Part shown: positions 31,549-40,241 of the stretch, one piece after another
How positions within the stretch are numbered: the first letter of the stretch is position 1
Layout: every line of letters starts with the position of its first letter
DNA from: Chloroflexota bacterium
GTDB lineage: Bacteria > Chloroflexota > Dormibacteria > Aeolococcales > Aeolococcaceae
Direction of reading: 5' to 3'
NCBI GenBank assembly: GCA_005880985.1
Contig: VBIQ01000007.1
Location: 310,001-374,000, forward strand
DNA length: 64,000 nucleotides
Notes under the pieces: model-generated
The model's input: only the letters and a program-made list of their open reading frames with translations
Told to the model about the DNA's origin: nothing
Database searches by the model: none
Position numbers and translations under genes: made by a program

Positions 31549-32951
31549 GTCCCCTTCAGCGACGCCAGCGGCCAGAGTTCGTGCTCCACCGTCGCCAGGC
31601 CCGCGCGGGTGACCGCCTCGACCACCTCCCGCGACGACTTGTACGCGGGACCGGCCTCATCGATGGGCACCCGCCCGTCGAGGTTGACGACGATGCCCTG
31701 GCGCCGGTACTCATCGTCGATCTGCCGCTGATCGAGCTGCTTGCGCGCCGCGGTGCGTGACATCCGCCGGCCGGCGCCGTGGTTGACGGTGTAGGCGCTC
31801 TTGGCCGAGTTGCGCGGCCGGAGGATGTAGCTCTGATCGCGGTTGCTCCCAGGGATGAGCACCGGGTGTCCCGTCGTCGCCCATTGGGTGCCGTCCAGGC
31901 CGGGATGGCCGGCCGGGAATGCTCGCGTCGCTCCCTTGCGGTGGACGTGGACCTCGCCGAAGTCCGGATGCCACTCCCGCTGCACCAGGTTGTGGCTGAT
32001 CTCGTAGACCAGCTCCAGCTCGGCCGTGAACACCTCGCGGAAGGCGGCCGCCAGCTCCTCGGCGATCACCAGCCGGTTGATGATCGCGTAGTTGCCCGCG
32101 GCTGCCACGGCGTTGAGGTAGTCGGCGCGACGCGGTGAGTCGGCGGCGAACCACGCCTCGTCGAGGCTCTGGATCTCCGCCGGCCGTTCGGCGCGCGCCA
32201 CCTGGAAGTACATCTCCGCCAGGCCGTGCCCGAAGCCGCGCGAGCCGGTGTGCACCTGGACGAACAGGGTTCCGGACTGGGCGCTGCGCTGCAGCTCGAT
32301 GAAGTGGTTGCCGCCACCGAGGCTGCCGAGCTGCGCCATGCCGCGGTCGGCTCGTCCCGAGGGGAGCTGCCAGCCCTCGTCGACGGGGATGCGCTGCCGC
32401 TCGGCCCGGGCGCGGTCGAGGCGAGTCCCGTACCTCTCGGTGTAGTACTCGGCGCCGCCGCGCACGAGCCGCTCGAACTCGGCGCGGTCGATGCGGGCCA
32501 GACGGCTCACCCCGCGCTCGCCCGCACCGAGCCTGACCCGCCGCATCACCGCGCGGTTGAAGGCCATCCGGCGCTCCGGCGTTGCCGCCCCGGCGGGGAC
32601 CGCCGAGCTCAGCGAGCACATGCCGCATCCGATGTCGAAGCCGACCGGTCCGAGGGCGATGGCGCCGGCGTCGACGTCGGTGAGGATGGCACAGCCGACC
32701 GGGACGCCATAGCCGTGGTGCACGTCGGGGGTGATCACCACCAGGCGCACCCCGGGGAAGCGCGTCGCGGTCACCACCTGCGGGTAGATCGAGTCCTCGA
32801 CGTCCTCGAGCAGGCGCGGCGTCAGGAACAGCCTGACCGGGACCGTCCCGGTGTCCTCGGTGGCCAGGGTGAAGTACCCGTCGCCGCTGTCGACGCACCG
32901 CGACTTCCACGCGGTGCCACCGCCGGACCGCAGGGTCGAGCCGGACATCAC
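31542..32951 (-). CDS. rtcB: RNA-splicing ligase RtcB
   Basis: 469 residues. RtcB joins RNA 2',3'-cyclic phosphate or 3'-phosphate ends to 5'-OH using GTP and Mn. All landmarks are present: PDVHHGYGVPVG, GPVGFDIGCGMCSL (metal Cys), LGSLGGGNHFIEL, VHTGSRGFGH, ISHNLVQRE, HVHRKGATRAFPAG, VLIPGSNRDQSYI and the guanylylated His in NHGAGRRMSR (His391). Catalytically complete by motif. It does not sit with rtcA or archease here. It may serve tRNA repair or stress RNA repair. Confidence 0.96.
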   Translation of the reverse strand: MMSGSTLRSGGGTAWKSRCVDSGDGYFTLATEDTGTVPVRLFLTPRLLEDVEDSIYPQVVTATRFPGVRLVVITPDVHHGYGVPVGCAILTDVDAGAIALGPVGFDIGCGMCSLSSAVPAGAATPERRMAFNRAVMRRVRLGAGERGVSRLARIDRAEFERLVRGGAEYYTERYGTRLDRARAERQRIPVDEGWQLPSGRADRGMAQLGSLGGGNHFIELQRSAQSGTLFVQVHTGSRGFGHGLAEMYFQVARAERPAEIQSLDEAWFAADSPRRADYLNAVAAAGNYAIINRLVIAEELAAAFREVFTAELELVYEISHNLVQREWHPDFGEVHVHRKGATRAFPAGHPGLDGTQWATTGHPVLIPGSNRDQSYILRPRNSAKSAYTVNHGAGRRMSRTAARKQLDQRQIDDEYRRQGIVVNLDGRVPIDEAGPAYKSSREVVEAVTRAGLATVEHELWPLASLKGTR

Positions 32952-32983
32952 GCCACCATTGTGGCGCCGGCGCTCTCGAGCGA

Positions 32984-34588
32984 TCAGGAGCCGCCGACCA
33001 CGACCACCCCCTCCCAGGGGACGAGGTCGATGCCTCCCCGCACCCCGTCTCCGTCGCGGTCGCGACCGGTGCTCAGCGCCACCCTCCCGTGCACACCGTC
33101 GACCCGGCGCGGCTCCGCGCCCAGGTTGACGGCGATGACGGTGCCCTCACCTCGCCGCCACACCCAGGTTTCAGCAGGTCCCGGCAGCAACGTGTATCGA
33201 CCGCCGCGAAGCTCGTCGCTGGCGCGGCGAAGCGCGACCAGGTCGCGGCACAGGTTGAGCGTCGAGGCGCGCCGGCCGCGCTGGCTGGCGACGTCGACCC
33301 CGGCCCCCTCCCCCACCGGCAGCCAGGGGGTTGCGCCGACCACGCAGAATCCGGCGTTGGCACCGGGCGACCAGCGCATCGGGGTGCGAGCCGCATCGCG
33401 ACCCGGCCGGTCCGGCCCCCGCCGGCCGAGCGGATCGCGCACCGCCTCGGCTGCGACGGCGACGTCGGTCATGCCGAGCTCGTCGCCGTAGTAGAGGATC
33501 GGGGTGCCACGCAGGGTGAGCAGGATGAGCAGAGCGCAGCGGGCGCGAGCCGGTTCTCCGCGGCACCAGCGCGTCGCCATCCGCGAGGCGTCGTGGTTGG
33601 AACCCACCCAGAGCGGCCACGCCCACGGCGCCAGGGCTGCCTCGGTCTCCCGCACCACGGTTTGCAGCGCCGCCGCCTGGAAGGGGGCGAAGAGGAACGG
33701 GAAGTTCATCGCCAGCTGGATGCCCTCGTCGTGACGGCCATAGAACCGTGCCAGCAGCGGAAGGTCGAAGAACCACGTCTCTCCGACCAGCAGCCGCGGC
33801 GGCCGGTAGCGCTCGCAGATGCGCCGCCAGCGTCGCAGCACCGCGTGCACCTCGGGACGCTGGGCGTTGAACACGCGACGCTGGCCGTGCAGCCGCACCA
33901 GCGGGTGGTCGCCGGGACGCGCCGGGGGATTGTCGCGCAGCCGGCGGTCCTTGACGATCACGTTGGCGGTGTCAATGCGGAATCCGGCGATGCCGCGGTC
34001 GAACCAGAAGCGGAGGATGCCGTCGAAGGTGCGACGCACCTCCGGCTGCCACCAGTTGAGGTCCGGCTGCGCCGCGAGAAAATTGTGCAGGTAGTACTGA
34101 CCACTCGGCTGGTCGTAGGTCCATGCCGGCGCTCCCGAGAAATCGAGCCAGTTGTTGGGCGCCGATCCGTCGGGCCGCGGGTCGGCCCACACGTACCAGT
34201 CGCGGCGTGGGGCGCGGCGGGAGCCACGCGCCTCTCGAAACCATGGATGGTCGACGCTGGTGTGGTTGGGCACCAGGTCGAGGAGGATGCGAATACCGCG
34301 CTCTGCCGCGCGAGCAACGAGCTCGTCGAGGTCGTCCAGGCTCCCCAGGTCGGGATCGACGTCATGGTAGTCGGCGACGTCGTAGCCCCAATCGGCGTTG
34401 GGCGACGGGAAGGTCGGCGACAACCACACCGCGTCGACACCGAGCCAGCTGAGGTGATCGAGGTGGTCGACGATGCCGCGGAGGTCACCGATGCCGTCAC
34501 CGTTGCTGTCCGCGAAGGAGCGGCAGTAGACGTGATAGAGGACGGCGTCGCGCCACCACCGCCCGTCGCCCCCGGGATGGCGGCTCAT
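32984..34588 (-). CDS. GH13 alpha-glucosidase / oligo-1,6-glucosidase-like
   Basis: 534 residues. GH13 catalytic barrel: WWRDAVLYHVYCRSFADSNGDGIGDLRGI, LDLVPNHTS (region I), GFRIDTANVI (region II, nucleophile Asp), LLVGETWFF (region III, acid Glu), WVGSNHDASRM (region IV). The short C-terminal beta domain ends LVPWEGVVVVGGS. The calcium-type SNGDGIGDL loop is typical of oligo-1,6-glucosidase, sucrose isomerase and trehalose synthase-like members; the linkage preference is not certain. The ATG shares its A with the TGA of the acyl-CoA dehydrogenase (TGATG), an unusual pairing of functions. Confidence 0.9.
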   Translation of the reverse strand: MSRHPGGDGRWWRDAVLYHVYCRSFADSNGDGIGDLRGIVDHLDHLSWLGVDAVWLSPTFPSPNADWGYDVADYHDVDPDLGSLDDLDELVARAAERGIRILLDLVPNHTSVDHPWFREARGSRRAPRRDWYVWADPRPDGSAPNNWLDFSGAPAWTYDQPSGQYYLHNFLAAQPDLNWWQPEVRRTFDGILRFWFDRGIAGFRIDTANVIVKDRRLRDNPPARPGDHPLVRLHGQRRVFNAQRPEVHAVLRRWRRICERYRPPRLLVGETWFFDLPLLARFYGRHDEGIQLAMNFPFLFAPFQAAALQTVVRETEAALAPWAWPLWVGSNHDASRMATRWCRGEPARARCALLILLTLRGTPILYYGDELGMTDVAVAAEAVRDPLGRRGPDRPGRDAARTPMRWSPGANAGFCVVGATPWLPVGEGAGVDVASQRGRRASTLNLCRDLVALRRASDELRGGRYTLLPGPAETWVWRRGEGTVIAVNLGAEPRRVDGVHGRVALSTGRDRDGDGVRGGIDLVPWEGVVVVGGS

Positions 34589-35772
34589 CAGGACCAGGGG
34601 GCCCCCCGCGCGTAGTCGCGCAGCAGCCGCTGGGCGACCACCATCCGGTGCACCTCGTCGGGACCGTCGTAGATGCGCCCGTAGCGGGCGTCGCGATACA
34701 TCTTCTCCAGCGGCGTGTCGGCGCTTACCCCCAGCGCGCCGTGCACCTGGATGGCGCGGTCGATGACGTTGTGGAGCATCTGCGCTCCGTAGAACTTGAT
34801 CAACGAGATCTCCACCCGAGCCTCGCGACCGGCGTCGAGAGCGCGGGCGGCGTCCAGGGTCATCAGCCGCGTCGCCTGGATCTCGGCGGCGGAGTCGGCG
34901 ATGAAGGTCTGGACCGCACCCTTCTCGGCGAGCGGCGACCCGAACGCCTGACGCCGCAACGCGTGGGCGCACATCAGCTCGAAGGCACGCTGCGCCTGGC
35001 CCAGCCAGCGCATGCAGTGGAAGATCCTCCCTGGACCGAGCCGCTTCTGGGCGATGACGAAGCCGTCGCCGCGGTCGCCGAGCAGGTTCTCGGCGGGGAC
35101 CCGCACGTTGGTCAGGCGGATCTCGCAGTGATGACCCGAGGTCGAGCCCATGGTCGGGATGACACGGACGATCTCGTAGCCCGGGGTGTCGGTGGGCACG
35201 ATGATCATCGAGAACTGGCGGTAACGATCCGCCTCGGGATCGGTGCGGGCGAAGACGGTGGTGAAGGCGGCCCGATCGGCGCCGGTGGTGAACCACTTGT
35301 GTCCGTTGAGGATCCACTCCTCACCGTCGAAGTGCGCCGTGGTGCGCACCTGGGTGGGATCGGATCCCGCCACCTCGGGCTCGGTCATCCCCACCGAGGG
35401 AAGGATGTCGCCGTTGACCAGCGGGAGCAGGAAGCGTTCGCGCTGTGACGGCGAAGCGAAGAGGTGCAGCATCAGCGAGTCCTGGGTCTGCGCCGTCCCC
35501 AGTGCCTCGATGGCGAACTCGGAACGTCCGATCACCTCGTTGACGTAGACGTAGGGCATGAACGGCAGGCCGCCACCGCCGATCTCCTCGGGCAGGCCGA
35601 GCGCCCAGAGTGCCTGCGCCTTGGCCGACGCCTGCAGGCTGCGCATCAGCGGTCCCCCCGGCCCGTCAGCGGCGAGCGCCGCCTCGGCGGGGATGACCTC
35701 CTCGTCGACGAACTGACGCACCCGCGAGCGCAGCTCGCGCAGCTCCTCGCTCATGCCCGGATCGGTCATCAT
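34588..35772 (-). CDS. Acyl-CoA dehydrogenase (ACAD10/11-like)
   Basis: 394 residues. Markers are PSVGMTEPEVAGSDPTQVRTTA (FAD loop), NGHKWFTTGADRAAF, GSTSGHHCEIRLTNVRVPAENLLGDRGDGFVIAQKRLGPGRIFHCMRWLG, QAFGSPLAEKGAVQTFIAD, IDRAIQVHGALGVSADTPLEKMYRDAR and YDGPDEVHRM. The sequence is the type that in animals is fused to a phosphotransferase domain (ACAD10/11), and such a phosphotransferase is encoded divergently next door. Together they suggest degradation of 4-hydroxy acids through 4-phosphoacyl-CoA (known for ACAD10/11; inference here). ATG at 35772 has GAGGAGG upstream. Confidence 0.92.
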   Translation of the reverse strand: MMTDPGMSEELRELRSRVRQFVDEEVIPAEAALAADGPGGPLMRSLQASAKAQALWALGLPEEIGGGGLPFMPYVYVNEVIGRSEFAIEALGTAQTQDSLMLHLFASPSQRERFLLPLVNGDILPSVGMTEPEVAGSDPTQVRTTAHFDGEEWILNGHKWFTTGADRAAFTTVFARTDPEADRYRQFSMIIVPTDTPGYEIVRVIPTMGSTSGHHCEIRLTNVRVPAENLLGDRGDGFVIAQKRLGPGRIFHCMRWLGQAQRAFELMCAHALRRQAFGSPLAEKGAVQTFIADSAAEIQATRLMTLDAARALDAGREARVEISLIKFYGAQMLHNVIDRAIQVHGALGVSADTPLEKMYRDARYGRIYDGPDEVHRMVVAQRLLRDYARGAPWS

Positions 35773-35837
35773 CTGGCCTCCTCAACCGCGGATGCGACGG
35801 CTCCGGCCGCCACCGCCCGACCCCGCCGGCGTGGAGG

Positions 35838-36872
35838 ATGATCCTGCCGGACACACCGATGCACGCACCGAGCGGCGACCTGGAAACGCGGCTGCGCGAG
35901 TATCTCGCCGCCAGCACCGGAAAGGTTGTCGCGGTGTCGGCTCCGGTCCGGCTCTCCGGTGGAGCCAGCCGCGAGAGCTGGGCCTTCGACGCTCGGGTCG
36001 GTGACCAGTGCATGTCGCTGGTGGTGCGGCTCGATCCCCCCGGGGCGCCGGTGCAAGGGGGCACGCGGAGCGAGATGCGCCTGCTCCGGCTGGCCGGCGA
36101 AGGCGGGGTGCCCGTTCCGCGAGTGCTGTGGGGTGAGGAGTCGGACCAGCCACTGGGCGGCCCCTTCATGGTGATGGAGCGGATCGAGGGAGAGACCATC
36201 CCTCGCAAGCTGTTGCGCGACGACCTCTTCGCGGAGGCGCGGCAGCGCATGGTCGGCCAGTGCGCCACCGCCCTGGCGCAGATCCACGGGCTGCCGATCG
36301 ACTCCGTCGATGTCCTGGGCCCGGCGCGCAGCCCCCACCAGCTGCTCGGCGATCAGCGCGCGCTGATCGATCGCCTCGGCGAGCCTCATCCCGTCTTCGA
36401 GCTCGCCCTGCGCTGGCTGGAACCACGCGCTCCCGCACCCGGCCGGATCGCGCTCGTTCACGGTGACTTCCGCACCGGCAACCTGATCGTCGGCAGCGAT
36501 GGACTTCGCGCCGTCATCGACTGGGAGCTGGCCCACCTCGGGGATCCCGCGGAGGACCTCGGCTGGTTCTGCGTCCGCTCCTGGCGTTTCGGCAACGACG
36601 CTCTGCCGGCCGGCGGTTTCGGCAGTCGCGAGGAGCTGCTCGATGCCTACGCCGCGGCGGGCGGAGCCCGCGTCGACGCCAGCACCCTCCGCTTCTGGGA
36701 GGTCTATGGGACGCTCCGCTGGGGGATCATCTGCGTCTTGCAGGCCCACACCCACCTCAGCGGTGCGGTGCGCAGCCTCGAGCTGGCGGCGATCGGGCGG
36801 CGCGCGTGCGAGATGGAGTACGACCTGCTCGACCTGATCGGCGACGACCTGACCGCGGGCCGGCTCGGATGA
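35838..36872 (+). CDS. APH-type phosphotransferase (ACAD10/11 kinase-like)
   Basis: 344 residues. Aminoglycoside-phosphotransferase/choline kinase fold: VRLSGGASRESWAFDA nucleotide loop, MVMERIEGETIPRKLL, catalytic LVHGDFRTGNLIVG (HGD-x4-N) and metal VIDWELAHLGDPAEDLGWFCVRSWRFG. The WELAHLGDP.EDLGW pattern is that of the acyl-hydroxy kinases associated with ACAD10/11 rather than drug-resistance enzymes. Start ATG 35838 or 35859. It overlaps the DUF6285 gene by 4 bp and is divergent from the matching dehydrogenase, probably sharing one control region at 35773-35837. Confidence 0.88.
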   Translation: MILPDTPMHAPSGDLETRLREYLAASTGKVVAVSAPVRLSGGASRESWAFDARVGDQCMSLVVRLDPPGAPVQGGTRSEMRLLRLAGEGGVPVPRVLWGEESDQPLGGPFMVMERIEGETIPRKLLRDDLFAEARQRMVGQCATALAQIHGLPIDSVDVLGPARSPHQLLGDQRALIDRLGEPHPVFELALRWLEPRAPAPGRIALVHGDFRTGNLIVGSDGLRAVIDWELAHLGDPAEDLGWFCVRSWRFGNDALPAGGFGSREELLDAYAAAGGARVDASTLRFWEVYGTLRWGIICVLQAHTHLSGAVRSLELAAIGRRACEMEYDLLDLIGDDLTAGRLG

Positions 36873-37222
36873 CCCAGGACCGCCCCACCGCGCCGGAGCT
36901 GCTCGACGCGCTCTTCGCCTTCATCACCGATGACGTGACTCCCGCGCTCTCGGGACGGGTGCGATTCCACGCCCGGGTCGCCGCCAACGTGGTGGCGATG
37001 CTGCGGCGGGAATGGGAGCTCGGTCCGGAACATGCCGCGGCCGACGCTGCGGGGCTTGCGCGGCTGGTGGGCCACCGGGGCGAGCCGCGGGTGCTCGAGG
37101 CGGAGCTGGCCCGGGCGATCCGAGGCGGTGAGCTCGACCCGCGGATGAGCGAGGTGGTCGCCTTCCTCCGCGAGTCGGCCCGTCGCAAGCTCGAGATCGC
37201 CAACCCGGGGTATCTCCGCTGA
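36869..37222 (+). CDS. DUF6285 protein
   Basis: 117 residues, helical, starting inside the phosphotransferase stop (ATGA). PTAPELLDALFAFITDDVTPAL and RVRFHARVAANVVAMLRREWELG are typical of DUF6285, a family regularly encoded with ACAD10/11-like phosphotransferase and acyl-CoA dehydrogenase genes. Function unknown; a structural or regulatory partner of the kinase is inferred from the repeated gene neighbourhood. Confidence 0.8.
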   Translation: MTQDRPTAPELLDALFAFITDDVTPALSGRVRFHARVAANVVAMLRREWELGPEHAAADAAGLARLVGHRGEPRVLEAELARAIRGGELDPRMSEVVAFLRESARRKLEIANPGYLR

Positions 37223-37313
37223 GCCCGAATCCAACGGCGGGGTGGGCCGGATCGGGGTTGCGGTCGAGGGGATCGCAGGACGGGCCGGCGGGGACGCCCG
37301 GTACCATGCGGCG

Positions 37314-40229
37314 GTGCCTCGGCGCATAGGAAGGGTGTGCGCGGCGCTGCTTGCCGCGCTGATGGTCGCGCCCGTCTCGGTGGGCCGCTCCCAGGGCATC
37401 GGACAGTACCGGGTCAACGACTACGGCACGCCCGAGCTGGTCCGCAACATCATGCCCGCCGGTCAGGGTGCCAACGTCACGGTGGCGCAGACCGCCCAGG
37501 AGCAGCTCCAGCCGGATTACCTGCCGCCCCACCTCCACGACCAGGCGCCGCTCTACGACGCGGCGACCCTGCTCCCCCCGGGCCAGGTCAGCGACTCCCA
37601 GCTGCAGCAGCTGACCAAGGAGGAGAGCTTCGGCGTCGCCGACGATCAGATCGCCAGCGTGGAGACCCCCCGACCGGGGGTGACCATCATCCGCGACAAG
37701 GCGTGGGGAGTGCCACACATCTTCGGCGCCTCGCGCGAAGACGCCAAGTTCGGTGCCGGATACGTCACCGCCGAGGACCGCCTCTTCCAGATCGACGTGC
37801 TCCGCCACGCCGGTCGCGGCAACCTGGCGAGCCTGATCGGATCTTCCGGATTCGCCTCCGACTGCACCACCCATTACGGCACCGGGTACGACCCGGCCGA
37901 GGAGGCCAGGCAGGTGGCCCAGCTGCCGGCGATCGGCCAGGAGGACCTGCGGTCGTTCTCCGCCGGCGTCAACGCCTTCGTGCACGACCCCGGCAATGCC
38001 AACCGGATGCCGGTCGAGTACACGGTGTTCCCTCCTTTCGCCGACTGGAGCCCGGAGGACACGCTGGTCGTCGCCGGGCTGATCGGCGCCAACCTCGGTT
38101 TCGGGGGTGGCAGCGAGGCCAGCAACACGCTCGCCTTCGAACAGCTGACACGGACCTATGGCGCCGCCGCCGCCCGCCGCATCTTCGACGACTTCCACGC
38201 CGCCGATGACCCGGAGTCGCCGACCACGATCGACGCTCCCTTCCCCTACGAGGCGCGCGGACATGCCGACCCTGCGTCGGTGGCGCTGATCGACAAGCCG
38301 GCCGCCGATCCCGGCGGCTGCACCCACACCCCCGGTCCGTCCGGCGCCGCTCCCGCGAGCAGTGGCCAGGCGGCGATGCCGCGGGCCCGGGCGGCGCGGC
38401 ATGCCCTCGACATCGTGAGCGCGGTGCGCTCCGGCTTTCCCCATCACATGAGCAACGCCCTGGTGGTCGGTGCCGACCGCTCCGTCGACGGCCACCCGCT
38501 CGCCGTCTTCGGGTCGCAGGCGGCGTACTGGTCGCCGGAGATCTACATGGAGATGGACGTCCATGCCCCGGCCACCGCAGACACGCCGGGCTGGGACGCC
38601 CGCGGCTTCCAGTTCCCCGGCACCGGGGTGCTGGTCGAGATCGGCCGCGGGCAGGACTTCGCCTGGAGCGCGACCTCGGCGGGCGGCGACAACGTCGACC
38701 AGCGGGTCGAGCGGCTGTGCAACCCCAACTCGGCGAACCCGCTGCAGAACGTCGACACCGGCAGCACCCACTACTGGTACAAGGGCCGCTGCCTGCCGAT
38801 GGTCGAGAAGACCCTCAGCTACCCGGTGCCGCCCTCGCCGGGATCACCACCGGGAAGCGGCCCCTCGAGCCTGCCCTTCGTCGGCGTCGAGACCTTCAAG
38901 GTGGAACGCGCCGTCCACGACGACGGGATCGCCGTCATCCAGGGACGGACCACGGTCACCAGCAACGGGGTCGCGGTTCCGGTGGCGGTGAGCAGCCAGC
39001 GCACCAACTTCCTGCGCGAGCTCGACCAGGCGGTCGGCTTCGACCAGTGGAACACCCCCAGCGCCGTTCACGACGCGGCGTCCTTCATCGCCGCCGCCGC
39101 GCACATCGACGACACCTTCAACTGGCTGTACGTCGACGATCACGACATCGCCTACTACCAGTCCGGTCTGCTGCCGGCGCGCAACCCCGGAGCGGATCCC
39201 GACCTGCTCACCTGGGGCACCGGTGAGTGGGACTGGCAGGGGATGCTGCCCGCCGATCAGCACCCGCACGCGATCAACCCGGCGCGCGGGTGGATGACGT
39301 CGTGGAACAACCGTCCGGCGCCGCACTTCGGCGCCGCCGACAGCAACTGGAACTACGGACCGCTGTACCGCAACCAGATGCTCGACCAGGGCCTGCGGCA
39401 CGCGTTCGCCGCGGGAGGCGGCAAGACGACATTGACCGGCGTCTTCGCCGCCATGCAGGCCGCCAGCGTCGAGGACTTCCGGGCGCGGCAACTACTGGGA
39501 TACATCTTCGACGTGATCGGCGATCCCGCCCCGCTCAGCCCCGCCGAGCAGTCGGCGCTGGCGGCGCTGCGCAGCTGGCACGCCGACGGCGACAACCGAC
39601 AGGACCGCAGCAAGTCCGGCGCATATGCCCACGCCGACGCCATCTCCATCTTCGATTCCTTCTATCCGCACGCGATCCACACCATCTACGGCGGCTGGCT
39701 CACCAGCAACCTGGGTGGCTTCCCCAAGACCCTCGACAACCCGCCCAACGACGCCCACCGCTACGGCAGCTACAGCGGCTACAACGTCGGCAGCGCCTTC
39801 GACGGTGGCTGGATGGACGCCATCGACAAGGACCTGCGCCAGGTGCTCGGTCGGCCGGTGACCCTGCCGCACAGCCATCTCTACTGCGGCGGTGCCGAGG
39901 CCACCGAGGGCAGCCTGCCCGGTTGCCGGACGGTGCTGCTGGCGGCGCTGGACACGGCGATCCAGGACCATCAGACCGACTACCGGAAGCTCACCGCCGA
40001 CGACCGTCTCGACTACCGCCCGCTCGGCCTGCAGGCGCTGCCGACCAGCCCCTGGACCAACCGTCCGACCCAGCAGCAGGTGGTCGAGTTCACCTCCCAC
40101 CGACCACGCGCCCAGGCAGCGGCGGTGGCGACGCTGCCCAACACCGGAGCAGCCCCGACGCCGGCGTTGCTCCCGCTGGTCGCGCTGCTGCTGCTGACGC
40201 GCGTGGTCCGGCGCCGGCAGCGGCGCTGA
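37314..40229 (+). CDS. Penicillin acylase-family Ntn hydrolase with LPXTG sorting signal
   Basis: About 971 residues from GTG 37314. A signal peptide (RRIGRVCAALLAALMVAPVSVGRSQG) is followed by the alpha part (VTIIRDKAWGVPHIFGASREDAKFGAGYVTAEDRLFQIDVLRHAGRG). Autocleavage should expose the Ser nucleophile in GFPHHM-SNALVVGADRS (Ser380), then FAWSATSAGGDN and WGTGEWDWQG. Such periplasmic or surface enzymes hydrolyse penicillins or acyl-homoserine lactones. Remarkably, the C terminus is LPNTG followed by a hydrophobic segment (ALLPLVALLLLTRVV) and RRRQRR, a textbook sortase signal, so the enzyme is probably wall-anchored. It stands alone, ending convergently 12 bases from the FAD oxidoreductase. 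Confidence 0.88.
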   Translation: MPRRIGRVCAALLAALMVAPVSVGRSQGIGQYRVNDYGTPELVRNIMPAGQGANVTVAQTAQEQLQPDYLPPHLHDQAPLYDAATLLPPGQVSDSQLQQLTKEESFGVADDQIASVETPRPGVTIIRDKAWGVPHIFGASREDAKFGAGYVTAEDRLFQIDVLRHAGRGNLASLIGSSGFASDCTTHYGTGYDPAEEARQVAQLPAIGQEDLRSFSAGVNAFVHDPGNANRMPVEYTVFPPFADWSPEDTLVVAGLIGANLGFGGGSEASNTLAFEQLTRTYGAAAARRIFDDFHAADDPESPTTIDAPFPYEARGHADPASVALIDKPAADPGGCTHTPGPSGAAPASSGQAAMPRARAARHALDIVSAVRSGFPHHMSNALVVGADRSVDGHPLAVFGSQAAYWSPEIYMEMDVHAPATADTPGWDARGFQFPGTGVLVEIGRGQDFAWSATSAGGDNVDQRVERLCNPNSANPLQNVDTGSTHYWYKGRCLPMVEKTLSYPVPPSPGSPPGSGPSSLPFVGVETFKVERAVHDDGIAVIQGRTTVTSNGVAVPVAVSSQRTNFLRELDQAVGFDQWNTPSAVHDAASFIAAAAHIDDTFNWLYVDDHDIAYYQSGLLPARNPGADPDLLTWGTGEWDWQGMLPADQHPHAINPARGWMTSWNNRPAPHFGAADSNWNYGPLYRNQMLDQGLRHAFAAGGGKTTLTGVFAAMQAASVEDFRARQLLGYIFDVIGDPAPLSPAEQSALAALRSWHADGDNRQDRSKSGAYAHADAISIFDSFYPHAIHTIYGGWLTSNLGGFPKTLDNPPNDAHRYGSYSGYNVGSAFDGGWMDAIDKDLRQVLGRPVTLPHSHLYCGGAEATEGSLPGCRTVLLAALDTAIQDHQTDYRKLTADDRLDYRPLGLQALPTSPWTNRPTQQQVVEFTSHRPRAQAAAVATLPNTGAAPTPALLPLVALLLLTRVVRRRQRR

Positions 40230-40241
40230 CTCACGGTCCGA

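Noticed and set aside
37242-37313. ATG at 37242 as start of the penicillin acylase
   Set aside because: The GTG at 37314 places the basic n-region and hydrophobic core of the signal peptide at the N terminus, as expected for an exported protein.
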